A stretch of 49,879 bases of DNA from an uncultured Acidobacteriia bacterium (GCA_903929755.1 CAIYVZ010000144.1:1-49879); one strand, 5' to 3'; numbered from the stretch's first letter, positions 16,791-25,550 are shown. Program-made: numbers and translations. The notes: generated by a model from the letters alone, not told the origin.

Positions 16791-17118
16791 TTGACATCCG
16801 TTCGTAACGGGCGCAAGATGAACCCAGGAGCAGCAGAAAAGCACCTGAGAGCAGTTGAAAAAGTTAAAGTACCTGATAGCTGTAGCGCAAGAGTATGTCA
16901 ATCAAAGGCCCCGCGAAGTATGCGTGGTAGGAGGTGACTATAGAACCGCCTGGTCAGAAAAAGGGCGGCGCGGAACGAGCTGAAGGACAGTAGTAAACGG
17001 CATTACCTGCACCGGGATTATTTGGCTTGAATGGCCTCCGCTTACATTGCGGGAAATGATCGGCGCACCGTACGCCAGTTCCTTAAGCTCTTATCCGGGC
17101 CGCCCTTGTTTTTTTTTT
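16791..17118 (+). ncRNA. Candidate structured non-coding RNA locus
   Basis: No supported gene covers 16782-17203. The stretch begins with TTGACA (16791-16796), a 17-base spacer and CAAGAT (16814-16819), a good sigma-70 promoter, and ends in a run of ten or more T at about 17109-17118. Between them are several potential helices: TGAC/GTCA around 16936-16956, CCGCC with GGCGG at 16947-16968, and CCGC/GCGG at about 17037-17052. Purine-rich linkers such as GGAACGAGCTGAAGGACAG look like RNA rather than protein. I compared it by eye with RNase P, tmRNA, 4.5S and 6S RNA and found no match. An RNA of about 290 nt is inferred. Confidence 0.35.
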
Positions 17119-17203
17119 AAGCAGCACGTCGTAACATGGTAGTGCCTTGGGCCTCTTTTCCCGTTTCGCCGACACCCCCCTCAAAACCTCGCAGTTGCCC
17201 TCT

Positions 17204-18073
17204 ATGCGTGCGGAGCACTTTCCGTACTCCGGTCCTTATCCCTGGCTTGATCTTCCTGATGCGTCCGATGCGATTGCCGATAAGCTGCAGCGCGGCGAAG
17301 TAACGCCTGCAGAAGCGGCGCAGTGCGGCAACTGGGTGCGAGATGGTTACGTTGTCATTCCAAAGTTGATCGCGGACAACATTCTGGACGATATCTGGGA
17401 GCGCTACGAGCGTGCCGTGCGGGCGGGGAAGATCAAGCTGGAGCCGGAACCGGCGGGCGAGAATGATCCTTATCCGGGTCGGTACCTGAATCCCCACAAA
17501 AAATTGGGCGCGCTCTGCCAGATTCTGAAACACCCAGGGCTGTTGCGCTGGCTGGGCCTGTTGACGGGGCGCGAGCCGAAGGCGCTGCAGACGATCTTTT
17601 CGCACAAGGGTTCACAGCAGGGCGTGCATTCCGATTCCATCCACATGACCACGTACCCTCTGGGGTATCTGACAGCCGCATGGATTGCGTTTGAGGACAT
17701 TCATCCCGACTGTGGGCCGCTGGTTTATTACCCAGGCAGCCATCGTTTGCCGTATATTTTCAGCAGCGACGTGGGAATCTCGGAAGCGGACTTCCGGAAC
17801 GACGGGTATCGTCCGTATCACCAGAAATACGAGCCGCGCATCCAGCAGGAGATCGCGACCCGCGAGATGGAGCCGCACTACTTCCATGCGAAGAAGGGCG
17901 ACGTGCTGATTTGGCATGCCAACCTGCTGCACGGCGGGTCGGCGAGGCGGAATTTAGAGCTTTCGCGGAAGGCGCTGGTGTGCCACTACTTCGTGAAGGG
18001 CTCGTTTGTGTACCACGATCTGGCGGCTACGCGTTCGAAGCAGCAGTATGTGGGCACGTGTCTGCTGCGGTAG
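17204..18073 (+). CDS. Phytanoyl-CoA dioxygenase (PhyH) family protein
   Basis: A 289-residue Fe(II)/2-oxoglutarate-dependent dioxygenase of the PhyH family. The iron-binding triad is visible as His and Asp in GVHSDSIHMT and a distal His in ANLLHGGSARR, with Arg residues downstream for 2-oxoglutarate. CGPLVYYPGSHRLPY is a typical family segment. I took the ATG at 17204 (MRAEHFPYSG); a TTG at 17147 is an alternative, and neither has a strong ribosome-binding site. Family members hydroxylate diverse small molecules or lipids, so the substrate is open. It is convergent with the hydrolase gene. Confidence 0.85.
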   Translation: MRAEHFPYSGPYPWLDLPDASDAIADKLQRGEVTPAEAAQCGNWVRDGYVVIPKLIADNILDDIWERYERAVRAGKIKLEPEPAGENDPYPGRYLNPHKKLGALCQILKHPGLLRWLGLLTGREPKALQTIFSHKGSQQGVHSDSIHMTTYPLGYLTAAWIAFEDIHPDCGPLVYYPGSHRLPYIFSSDVGISEADFRNDGYRPYHQKYEPRIQQEIATREMEPHYFHAKKGDVLIWHANLLHGGSARRNLELSRKALVCHYFVKGSFVYHDLAATRSKQQYVGTCLLR

Positions 18074-18082
18074 CCTGTTGCC

Positions 18083-19153
18083 TTACAGATGGCGTTTCAG
18101 GAACGAGATGACGTGGTACCCGGTGGCGAACTTAAACGGTGATTCGCCGAGCGTGTAGTGGCCGCAGGGCATTACGACCAGCTTGTGATCCACGTTGCGC
18201 CGGCGGATCTGGCTCACAATGTCCTTCGAGAGGTGCAGGGGGAAAGTGGTGTCGTAGAGCGCGTAGAGGAAGAACGACTTCTTCATACCCTGTGCCGCTT
18301 CGTGGGCGAAATGATCCATGTAGTGGATGGGGCTGACGCAGTCCCAGACTTTGCGGAGTCGGTCAAGCGTAATCTCGTGTTCAATGCCCTGTCGGATATG
18401 GCGTGTGGACAGGCCGTTCCATACGACGTCTCCGAACTGCGTGGAGCAGTGGTTGAAGACGTTCACCTTGATGCGCTCGTCATGCGCGCTGGCGAGGAAG
18501 CCGTAGCAGGAGCCGAGGCTGGTGCCGACCAGGCCGAGATCGTCAAAACCCTGATCCTGCAGCCAGTCGAAGCAGGCGCGGACGTCGATGACGGCCTGCC
18601 GGGTGGCGTCAATGGTGCGCGCCACGTTGGCGGAGACCGCGTAATCGGCGCGATTCAGTTCCGCGGGCATGCGTTTATCGTGATAGGGCAGGCTGAGCCG
18701 GATGCAGGTGATACCGAGTTCCGCGATGCCCTGGCAGAGCGCCACATGCTGGGCGGAGTGCGAATTCCAGTGCGGCAGCAGGACTACGGCCTTCTTACCG
18801 CGCTTAAAGCGGGGTTTGGCCTCGAAGTAGCGCGCGCGAACCAGATTGTTTTCCGGATACGGGGTGTTAACCGGGGAAGTGAAGAGCACTTCGCTCGTTC
18901 CACCAGGCTCAGTTTCAAACCGGAAATCGTTGGGACTCTTGTATGCAAAGAACTCGCGGCTGTTGGCGATGGCCAACTTGTTGAGTTCAATCAGCTTTTC
19001 TTCGGGGTCAGTGGCGGAGGAGGTGATGGGCCAGTCGCGGGTCCATTCCATACCCCAGTCAAAGGGGCGCACCACACGGTCGGTGGATTTGAATGCGAGC
19101 TTGTTTTCCCACGCCGTCATGCGGCGTCCGTACCAGTCTTTTACCAATTCCAT
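18083..19153 (-). CDS. Alpha/beta-hydrolase
   Basis: A 356-residue alpha/beta-hydrolase. The nucleophile elbow is GLVGTSLGSCYG (Ser in GTSLGS). The probable acid is the Asp in LYALYDTTFP and the catalytic His is in PCGHYTLGESPF. An N-terminal part of about 110 residues precedes the core and could be a lid or substrate domain. There is no signal peptide, so it is cytoplasmic. The gene lies 21 bases downstream of the DUF2461 gene on the same strand, so the two probably form an operon. The substrate is unknown. Confidence 0.82.
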   Translation of the reverse strand: MELVKDWYGRRMTAWENKLAFKSTDRVVRPFDWGMEWTRDWPITSSATDPEEKLIELNKLAIANSREFFAYKSPNDFRFETEPGGTSEVLFTSPVNTPYPENNLVRARYFEAKPRFKRGKKAVVLLPHWNSHSAQHVALCQGIAELGITCIRLSLPYHDKRMPAELNRADYAVSANVARTIDATRQAVIDVRACFDWLQDQGFDDLGLVGTSLGSCYGFLASAHDERIKVNVFNHCSTQFGDVVWNGLSTRHIRQGIEHEITLDRLRKVWDCVSPIHYMDHFAHEAAQGMKKSFFLYALYDTTFPLHLSKDIVSQIRRRNVDHKLVVMPCGHYTLGESPFKFATGYHVISFLKRHL

Positions 19154-19174
19154 TGCGGGGCTTGAACTACCAGG

Positions 19175-19894
19175 TTAGCGCATGGGCGGTCGCGAGCCGG
19201 TTTTGGGCGGCAGCAACACGGTATTCAAATACTCCACGAAGGGTGCCATCATCTGGAAACGCTTCACGATCTCGGGCAGCAGTTTCGCGGTGGTGGCGAT
19301 GGCGGCATCGATCTCTTCGTAGGCGACGAGGTGCTTCAGGCGCAGCAGCTCGATGGCGGGGTGGGCGGGGTCGAAACCCTTCGGCGCACGGGTAAGGCTG
19401 GAGGTCATCAGGCCCCCGGCCACCTTCTTAAAATTCGGGAAATCGAAGGTCTTGCGGAAGGCAACGTGATCTTCGGCGATGCGCTGGCGGAGTTTCAGCA
19501 GGGTGGGGGCGTCGGGCGCGTAGATACCGGCGGCGATTTCTACGATCTCCGGCGAAACTGAGAAGTAGAAGCCGGCGGAACCGAGGCCCTTCTCGGCCCC
19601 GGCCTGCTTCATCCAGGCGGCGATGTGGGTCTTGTAGGGCGTTTTGTCATTCGAAAAGCGCGTGTCGCGGTAGATGCGGAAGATGCATTTCGCGGGGTCA
19701 CCTACGTAGGCGGGGGCGAAATCCATCATGGCGGTATGGACGGCGCGGATCAGCTCGAGCATGGGGGCCTTCACCTGCTCGTCGAAGATGGCTTTGCGCG
19801 GGGCGAACCACTCGCGGTCGTTATTTTCTTTCAGATCGCGAAGAAAGTGGATTCCGGCGGAGGGAAAGCCTGGAAATAGATTTTTTGAAGCCAT
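19175..19894 (-). CDS. DUF2461 family protein
   Basis: A 239-residue protein matching the DUF2461/TIGR02453 family, recognisable from LKENNDREWFAPRKAIFDE near the N-terminus, IYRDTRFSNDKTPYKTHIAA in the middle and GFYFSVSPE. Its biochemical function is not known. No signal peptide is seen. The ATG at 19894 is 24 bases from the divergent murB start, so the two genes share a compact promoter region. No ribosome-binding site is evident upstream. Confidence 0.85.
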   Translation of the reverse strand: MASKNLFPGFPSAGIHFLRDLKENNDREWFAPRKAIFDEQVKAPMLELIRAVHTAMMDFAPAYVGDPAKCIFRIYRDTRFSNDKTPYKTHIAAWMKQAGAEKGLGSAGFYFSVSPEIVEIAAGIYAPDAPTLLKLRQRIAEDHVAFRKTFDFPNFKKVAGGLMTSSLTRAPKGFDPAHPAIELLRLKHLVAYEEIDAAIATTAKLLPEIVKRFQMMAPFVEYLNTVLLPPKTGSRPPMR

Positions 19895-19913
19895 AGGGAG
19901 CTGTTTCTATAAT
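19885..19913 (+). promoter_or_regulatory. Sigma-70 promoter placing the murB transcript start at its first codon
   Basis: TTGAAG (19885-19890), a 17-base spacer, then a perfect TATAAT (19908-19913). The expected transcription start is 6-7 bases on, at about 19919-19920, which is the ATC proposed as the first codon of murB. The mRNA would therefore be essentially leaderless. A weaker divergent promoter for the DUF2461 gene (TTGGAA-17-TAATTA on the minus strand) overlaps it. Confidence 0.5.
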
Positions 19914-19918
19914 TAGAC

Positions 19919-20881
19919 ATCGCCGATCAAGTTTCCAACCGTCTGGCCGCCATTCCCGGCCTTCTTATCTGTACGAACGAGCCGCTGGCTTCGCATACCC
20001 GCTTTGGGGTTGGAGGGCCGGCCCGGCTTTATCTGGAAGCCGCTACTCCTGAGGCATTTCTGGCGGCGCGGGGTTTACTGGAGAGCGCTGGCCTCGCCGT
20101 AACCGTCATCGGCGAAGGCAGCAATCTGATTGTGGCCGATGCCGGTTTCAGCGGCGCGGTGCTGCGGCTGGTGAACCGGGAGATTCGGATGGAGGGCACC
20201 ACCGTCCATGTGGATGGCGGCGTCACGCTGCAAACCCTGGTGGATTTCACGTGTGCGCGGGGTCTGCAGGGTCTGGAGACAATGACCGGTATTCCGGGGT
20301 CTGTGGGCGCGGCGGTTTATGGGAATGCGGGGGCTTACGGCCATTCGATTCAGGAGCTTGTGGGTGCCGTTCGGTTTCACGATGGCCGGACAGTGCGCGA
20401 GATCGACAATGCCGGGTGTGAGTTCCAATACCGCGAGAGCATCTTCAAACGGAATAAGGCCTGGATCATCATCGGGGCTTCTCTAAACATGCAGGCGGGC
20501 GACGCGGCTGCGCTTACGGAGAAAGCTGCCGGGATTTTGGATATCCGTAACAAAAAGTATCCGCCGACCATGAAATGCGCGGGCAGCATCTTTAAGAATT
20601 TCCTGCTGGCGAATTTGCCGCCGGAAGTGGCGGCGCAGGTGCCCGTGAAAGTGGTGATTGAGGGCAAGATTCCGTCGGCGTGGTTCCTGGAGCAGGTGGG
20701 GGCGAAGGGGCTTCGCGTGGGGGATATTCAGGTGGCCGATTATCACGCCAATCTGATCTACAACGATGGGGCGGGGACGGCGCGCGATCTTCGCATCGTG
20801 ATTGCGGACCTGAAAGAGCGCATCCGGCGGCGCTTTGGCATCCCGCTCGAAGAAGAAGTCCAGTACATTGGATTCGAATGA
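19919..20881 (+). CDS. murB: UDP-N-acetylenolpyruvoylglucosamine reductase; no canonical start codon
   Basis: About 320 residues. MurB reduces UDP-GlcNAc-enolpyruvate to UDP-MurNAc with FAD and NADPH in peptidoglycan synthesis. The FAD-binding segments TRFGVGGPARLYLEA and VIGEGSNLIVAD are followed by GLETMTGIPGSVGAAVYGNA, the proton-donor serine in CAGSIFKN, and a C-terminal EEEVQYIGF with the catalytic Glu. The frame is closed upstream by TAA at 19910-19912. Between that stop and the GTG at 20132 there is no ATG, GTG or TTG, although the FAD motifs lie before 20132. Candidate starts are ATC 19919 or a later CTG or ATT. A sequence error is an alternative explanation. It overlaps the ankyrin gene by 4 bases (ATGA). 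Confidence 0.88.
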   Translation: MADQVSNRLAAIPGLLICTNEPLASHTRFGVGGPARLYLEAATPEAFLAARGLLESAGLAVTVIGEGSNLIVADAGFSGAVLRLVNREIRMEGTTVHVDGGVTLQTLVDFTCARGLQGLETMTGIPGSVGAAVYGNAGAYGHSIQELVGAVRFHDGRTVREIDNAGCEFQYRESIFKRNKAWIIIGASLNMQAGDAAALTEKAAGILDIRNKKYPPTMKCAGSIFKNFLLANLPPEVAAQVPVKVVIEGKIPSAWFLEQVGAKGLRVGDIQVADYHANLIYNDGAGTARDLRIVIADLKERIRRRFGIPLEEEVQYIGFE

Positions 20882-21951
20882 CGTTTTTTGGTTCGGTTGC
20901 GGGGCTCTCGCTTGTGGGCTTTGTGCTGGGCGCGCTGCCCGCAGCCGCCGCTACGCTCCGCGACGCCATCCGCGCTGACGATGTGGGGCAGGTGAAAGAA
21001 CTGCTCGACTCCGGGGCTGCTGTGAATGCCACAGATGATTTGGGGGCCACGCCGCTGCATGACGCCGTTTGGCTGGGCAACCAGGCGATTGTGCGGCTGT
21101 TGCTGGACCGGGGCGCAAAGGTGGATACCCGGCACACCGAAGGTGGATCAACGCCGCTGCTGTTTGCCGCTTTGCGGGGGCAGGTCGGGATTGCGGAGCT
21201 CCTGGTGACGCGGGGCGCGGCGATAAATGCGGCGAATACGGCAGGCGCGACGAGTCTCCACTTTGCGGCGCGCCGGGGCGATGCGGTGACGGCGAAGTTC
21301 CTGCTTGAGCATGGCGCGGATGCGGCGCTGCGGGACCGGACCGGCATGACGGCGCTGGACGAAGCGGCGGGGCAGGGCAATGTGGAAGTGGCGAAAACCC
21401 TGCTCGACCACGTGGCCGATGACGGCAGTGGGCTGGCACAGGCTGAGGGTTTACCCCTGCTGGCGCTGCTGCTGGAACGTGGCAAGTATGCCCCCGCGCG
21501 GCTTTCTGCCAGGCTGCTGCGCGCCGTGGGGGCTCAGGATGCCGGGGCGACACGGCTTTTGCTGCAGTATCACGCGAATCCGGACACGCCTGGAGCGCTG
21601 CACCGCGCTGCCAGTCGGGGTTCTGCGGCCATTGTGGCCGCGTTGCTGGAGGGCGGTGCGAATCCGAACCTTAAGGACGCCGACGGCATCCCGGTGCTCC
21701 ATGAAGCCGCGTTGCAGGGCTATGCCGAAGTGATTCGCTTGCTGGCCGCCCAGGGAGCGAAACTCGACCAGCCGGACCCGGCGGCGGGCAGCACGCCTCT
21801 GTATGCGGCGGCGTCAATGGGGAAACTGGAGGCTGTCCGAGTGCTTCTGGAACTCGGCGCGGACCGTTCCCGCAAGGCGAATTCCGGCAAGACGCCCCTG
21901 CAGGCGGCCGAGGCGAGCGGGTTCGCGGAAGCCGCGAAAATTTTGCGCTGA
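20878..21951 (+). CDS. Ankyrin-repeat protein, probably exported
   Basis: A 357-residue protein. A short N-terminal hydrophobic segment ending in ALPAAAATL suggests a signal peptide. About nine ankyrin repeats follow, with the typical DxxGxTPLHxAxxxGxxxIVxLLLxxGA spacing, for example at LGATPLHDAVWLGNQAIVRL, TGMTALDEAAGQGNVEVAKT and DGIPVLHEAALQGYAEVIRL. The central repeats (about residues 185-240) are less regular. Ankyrin domains bind partner proteins; no enzymatic motif is present. ATGA overlap with murB indicates coupling. I used the ATG at 20878. Bases 21952-22078 downstream hold a small hairpin GGGAA/TTCCC and a T8 run but no gene. Confidence 0.82.
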   Translation: MTFFGSVAGLSLVGFVLGALPAAAATLRDAIRADDVGQVKELLDSGAAVNATDDLGATPLHDAVWLGNQAIVRLLLDRGAKVDTRHTEGGSTPLLFAALRGQVGIAELLVTRGAAINAANTAGATSLHFAARRGDAVTAKFLLEHGADAALRDRTGMTALDEAAGQGNVEVAKTLLDHVADDGSGLAQAEGLPLLALLLERGKYAPARLSARLLRAVGAQDAGATRLLLQYHANPDTPGALHRAASRGSAAIVAALLEGGANPNLKDADGIPVLHEAALQGYAEVIRLLAAQGAKLDQPDPAAGSTPLYAAASMGKLEAVRVLLELGADRSRKANSGKTPLQAAEASGFAEAAKILR

Positions 21952-22078
21952 TTTCCTGGGAACTATTTTCCCGGGGTCTGCAAGTTCTCACATAGCAGTC
22001 CGCGGGTCGCTACACCTACTGAGTCCCTCACACCCTCAGTGAAGCGATCCGCATTTTTTTTGTGGGGGAGCTCTCCGG

Positions 22079-22486
22079 CTACGGTGCGATCAGGGTGGTG
22101 CCGGTGTGAACCGCGGCCAGGGCATTGTCCATTGTGGCGAGCAGGCCCCCGTGCTTTCTGGCCAGCAACACCAGATAGGCATCGGTGACTTGCCTGTGGC
22201 CCACAATTCCGGTGGCCGGCAAATCGAGGTACGGCACATCATCCGGCCAGAACTCGTGCCGCGGCAGCGCGGAGATCGATTCCAAAAGGAGCCTGGCTGA
22301 ATCGATGTTTGCCTCCACTCCGGCGCGCAAATGGAAACGGATCAGGGCACCCTGGGTGATGGGGCAGGTTGCAAACTTGAAGCCTTTTCGAAACCATGCT
22401 GCCGCCCGGGTGTTCAGGCTGTGCTCGGGTGTTGCCAGCGCGATCAGGACATTTGCGTCCAGCAGATAAACCTTGCTCCTGGTCAT
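22079..22486 (-). CDS. PIN-domain toxin (VapC family)
   Basis: A 135-residue PIN-domain protein. The first metal-binding Asp is in VYLLDANVLIALATPEH, a further acidic pair is in QVTDAYLVLLARKHGG and TMDNALAA. This arrangement (LLDANVLIAL near the start, TDAYLLALA late) fits VapC toxins that cleave RNA. Its ATG overlaps the stop of the upstream antitoxin gene, so the two are coupled. It is a second module of the VapBC type in the window, with no close sequence resemblance to the one at 5.6-6.3 kb. Confidence 0.88.
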   Translation of the reverse strand: MTRSKVYLLDANVLIALATPEHSLNTRAAAWFRKGFKFATCPITQGALIRFHLRAGVEANIDSARLLLESISALPRHEFWPDDVPYLDLPATGIVGHRQVTDAYLVLLARKHGGLLATMDNALAAVHTGTTLIAP

Positions 22487-22710
22487 CAGTCTTCGTCTTC
22501 AAGCGTTCTGACGTCTTCTGAGGTGACGGGCCGACTGCAGCGGAAAGTGGGGAAACCGTAGTCACTCATGGCGATGGCCGAGCCGGGCGCGCCCTTGGCG
22601 GCCTGCAGAATCATGTCCCCCACTACCCTGCCAAGGCTGCGGTTCTGGTCGTGCGCGATGGCCTTGGCAATGTACCAGGCTTCGTCGGAAATGTCCAGGG
22701 TGGTCCGCAC
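22486..22710 (-). CDS. Antitoxin of the second VapBC pair
   Basis: About 74 residues from the GTG at 22710: VRTTLDISDEAWYIAKAIAH, a ribbon-helix-helix-type opening, then SLGRVVGDMILQAAKG and an acidic tail VTSEDVRTLEDED that would wrap the toxin. A longer frame reaches 22803 but runs across the opposite pyrR start, and the conserved N-terminus begins at the GTG. The start lies 73 bases from divergent pyrR, so antitoxin autoregulation could touch the pyrimidine promoter. Confidence 0.78.
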   Translation of the reverse strand: MRTTLDISDEAWYIAKAIAHDQNRSLGRVVGDMILQAAKGAPGSAIAMSDYGFPTFRCSRPVTSEDVRTLEDED

Positions 22711-22783
22711 GACAACACAATAACACAATCGCACAAACTCCGGCTGGTCGCTGCCTTCTGCGTGTGCGCTAAAATCGCAAGCG

Positions 22784-23344
22784 ATGGCCCTGACCACAGT
22801 CAAATCCCAACTGATGAGCGCCTCAGAGATTGATCGGACCCTGGTTCGTCTCGCTCACGAAGTTCTTGAAAAAACGAAAGATCTGGATCAACTGGCCTTC
22901 ATTGGCATCCGGCGCCGGGGCGTGCCTTTGGCGCAGCGCCTGGCCGCCAAGATTGAGGCGCTGGAAGGCAGGAAGATTCCTACCGGCGTCCTTGACATCA
23001 ACCTCTACCGGGACGACCTTTCCACGGTCGGCTCCAAGCCCCAGCACAACGGGACGCAGATTGATTTCAACGTAGCGGGCAAGGAAATCATCCTGATTGA
23101 CGATGTCCTCTACACGGGCCGCACGATTCGCGCTGCGCTGGACGCACTGTTCGAAAAAGGCCGTCCGGCACGGGTGCAACTGCTGGTTCTGATCGACCGT
23201 GGCCATCGCGAACTCCCCATTGAAGCTCGCTATGTAGGCCGCACGGTGCAGACTTCCGACAACGAAATCATTGAAGTGAAATTTCGTGAGATCGACGACA
23301 CCGAAAAAGTTCTTCTGTGCGAACGCACGCCGGACGTCGCGTAA
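22784..23344 (+). CDS. pyrR: PyrR, pyrimidine operon regulator/uracil phosphoribosyltransferase
   Basis: A 186-residue PRTase-fold protein. The PRPP-binding loop is IILIDDVLYTGRTIRAALDA. IRRRGVPLAQRLA and LYRDDLSTVG are PyrR signatures, as is LIDRGHRELPIEARYVGR near the end. In Gram-positive bacteria PyrR binds pyr mRNA leaders and attenuates transcription in response to UMP, and it has weak uracil PRTase activity. No anti-antiterminator-like leader is obvious in the short region upstream of pyrR. It is the first gene of pyrR-pyrB-pyrC. Starts at 22784 or 22814 are both possible. Confidence 0.92.
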   Translation: MALTTVKSQLMSASEIDRTLVRLAHEVLEKTKDLDQLAFIGIRRRGVPLAQRLAAKIEALEGRKIPTGVLDINLYRDDLSTVGSKPQHNGTQIDFNVAGKEIILIDDVLYTGRTIRAALDALFEKGRPARVQLLVLIDRGHRELPIEARYVGRTVQTSDNEIIEVKFREIDDTEKVLLCERTPDVA

Positions 23345-23346
23345 GT

Positions 23347-24270
23347 ATGGTTGACCAACTGAAGACCCGTGGCCTTCTCGATATTGAGAGTCTGGACCGC
23401 AGCACGATTCAGGAACTGCTGGATCGCGCGAAGTTCTTTCAGCCGGGCCCGGGCGAGACCTACAAACGGCTGGAATCACTGAAGGGCAAGACGACAGTCA
23501 ATCTTTTCTTTGAGGCCTCCACCCGAACGCGTGTCAGCTTTGAGATTGCGGAGCGCCGTCTGGGGGGGGATTCGATTTCGATTGCTGCCCAGGGGTCGAG
23601 CACCTCTAAGGGCGAATCGCTGGTGGACACGCTGAATACGCTGGCTGCGATGCGGCCTCACGCCGTGGTGATGCGCCATGCCGCGTCCGGCGCCCCCCAT
23701 TTCGTGGCACGGCACCTGAAGTTGCCCATCGTAAATGCGGGTGACGGTACGCATGAGCACCCCACGCAGGCGCTGCTGGATGCGCGTACTATTTTGGATC
23801 ATCGCCCGTCGCTGACCGGGTTGCGCGTCGCTATTATCGGCGATATTGCGCACAGCCGGGTGGCGCGGTCGAATATTCACCTGTTGTCGAAGTTTGGCGC
23901 GGATATTGTGCTCTGCGGCCCGCCTTCGCTGCTGCCTCCGGAGCTGGCACAACTGGCACCGGGCATTCGCCTGTCGTGGGACATGCGCGATGCCCTTTCG
24001 GGCGCCGATGTCATTATGATGCTGCGGGTCCAGTTGGAACGGCAGTACGAAAGCCCCATGTCGGCCAGCGAATACTTCCGCTTTTATGGTCTGCGGCCGG
24101 AACATGTGGAGCTGGCGAGTCCGCATGTGATTGTGATGCACCCGGGCCCGATCAATCGTGGTCGCGAGTTGAGCTCGGAAGTGGCTGACAGCCAGCGTTC
24201 GGTGATCCTCAATCAGGTAGAAAACGGAGTCGCGGTACGCATGGCGGTTCTGGAACGGATATTAGGCTGA
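23347..24270 (+). CDS. pyrB: Aspartate carbamoyltransferase catalytic subunit
   Basis: A 307-residue enzyme making N-carbamoyl-aspartate from carbamoyl phosphate and aspartate, the committed step of de novo pyrimidine synthesis. The carbamoyl-phosphate loop is FFEASTRTRVSFEIAERRLG. GSSTSKGES gives the second loop, HEHPTQALLDARTI the HPxQ motif, and VIVMHPGPINRGRE the aspartate-binding end. ATG at 23347 is 2 bases after the pyrR stop and the stop overlaps the pyrC start (TGATG), so the operon is tight. No pyrI regulatory subunit is present. Confidence 0.95.
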   Translation: MVDQLKTRGLLDIESLDRSTIQELLDRAKFFQPGPGETYKRLESLKGKTTVNLFFEASTRTRVSFEIAERRLGGDSISIAAQGSSTSKGESLVDTLNTLAAMRPHAVVMRHAASGAPHFVARHLKLPIVNAGDGTHEHPTQALLDARTILDHRPSLTGLRVAIIGDIAHSRVARSNIHLLSKFGADIVLCGPPSLLPPELAQLAPGIRLSWDMRDALSGADVIMMLRVQLERQYESPMSASEYFRFYGLRPEHVELASPHVIVMHPGPINRGRELSSEVADSQRSVILNQVENGVAVRMAVLERILG

Positions 24271-25550
24271 TGAATTCTCTTCTGATTACGGGGGGGCGCG
24301 TAATTGATCCCGCTTCCGGCTTTGACGGCCTTGCCGATGTGCTGATCCGCGATGGCGTGATTGTTGCGGTGGGGCCCGATCTGCGCTCCGATGGTTGCGC
24401 AGTGTTTCATGCCGAGGGCTCTATTGTGGCCCCGGGTTTTATCGACATGCACGTCCACCTGCGGGACCCTGGTCTTGAGCACGCCGAGACTATCGAAAGC
24501 GGCGCGAAATCCGCAGCTGCCGGGGGCTTCACCACCATCTGCTGCATGCCGAATACGATTCCGGTGAACGACAGCGCGATGGTGACCAGTTACATCCTGC
24601 AGCGCGCCCGTGAAGTGGCTCCGGTAAACGTTTACCCCATTGGCGCCATCACCAAAGGCAGCCTGGGTGAAGAACTGGCGGCCATCGGATCCATGAAGGA
24701 TGCGGGGATTGTTGCCATTTCCGACGACGGCCGCCCGGTGATGAACGCCCGCATTATGCGGCGCGCCATGGAGCTGGCGAAGTCTCTGGATTTGACGGTG
24801 ATTGACCACTGCGAGGATCTGAATCTCTCGGCGGGTGGCGACATGCACGAAGGTCCGCAATCAGTGAAGCTGGGCCTGCGCGGGATTCCGTCCGCTTCCG
24901 AAGACGTAATGGTGGCGCGCGACCTGCTGCTGGCGGAACTGACCGGCGCAAGGTATCACGTGGCGCACCTCTCGACGAAACGTTCGGTCGCGATGGTGGC
25001 GTTTGCTAAAGCGAAGGGTTTGAACGTCAGCTGCGAAGTAACGCCGCACCACTTCGCCATCACCGACGACGAACTTTGCAACTACGACAGCAACTACCGT
25101 ATGAAGCCGCCGCTGCGTCGCGATGAGGACGTGGAAGCGGTGATCTCCGGCATTGTGGACGGCACAATTGATGCCATCGCAACCGACCACGCGCCCCACG
25201 CGGGCAGCGAAAAAATGCAGGAGTTCGAACGGTGCCCCTTTGGCATCACCGGTCTGGATACGGCCATCGGACTTTCGCTTGCAGAATTAGTACACAAGGG
25301 CCACATTCCGGTGGCCCGCATGGTGGCGCTGTTTACCACAGGTCCGGCGAGGATTCTGAAACTCGACCGGGGTACCCTGCGGCCCGGAGCGCCCGGTGAT
25401 ATAACGGTCTTCGACCTCGACACGGAATGGACATATGATGTCCAGCAGTCATTCTCAAAAAGCCGCAATTCGCCGTTTCACGGACGGCGTTTCCGCGGAG
25501 GGCCCGTGGCGACCGTGGTAGGAGGCAGTATCAAATGGACGAGAAACTAG
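24270..25550 (+). CDS. pyrC: Dihydroorotase
   Basis: A 426-residue class I dihydroorotase of the amidohydrolase superfamily, closing carbamoyl-aspartate to dihydroorotate. Metal ligands appear in FIDMHVHLRDPGLEHAET (HxH), VIDHCEDLNLS, HVAHLSTKRS and the catalytic Asp in AIATDHAPHAGSEKMQ. Length and motifs are complete, so it should be active rather than a structural PyrC'-like partner. It overlaps pyrB by one base and the next gene by 16 bases. Confidence 0.95.
   Translation: MNSLLITGGRVIDPASGFDGLADVLIRDGVIVAVGPDLRSDGCAVFHAEGSIVAPGFIDMHVHLRDPGLEHAETIESGAKSAAAGGFTTICCMPNTIPVNDSAMVTSYILQRAREVAPVNVYPIGAITKGSLGEELAAIGSMKDAGIVAISDDGRPVMNARIMRRAMELAKSLDLTVIDHCEDLNLSAGGDMHEGPQSVKLGLRGIPSASEDVMVARDLLLAELTGARYHVAHLSTKRSVAMVAFAKAKGLNVSCEVTPHHFAITDDELCNYDSNYRMKPPLRRDEDVEAVISGIVDGTIDAIATDHAPHAGSEKMQEFERCPFGITGLDTAIGLSLAELVHKGHIPVARMVALFTTGPARILKLDRGTLRPGAPGDITVFDLDTEWTYDVQQSFSKSRNSPFHGRRFRGGPVATVVGGSIKWTRN

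Noticed and set aside
18158-19165. 335-codon frame antisense to the alpha/beta-hydrolase
   Set aside because: Shadow frame; the hydrolase strand has the Ser, Asp and His motifs.
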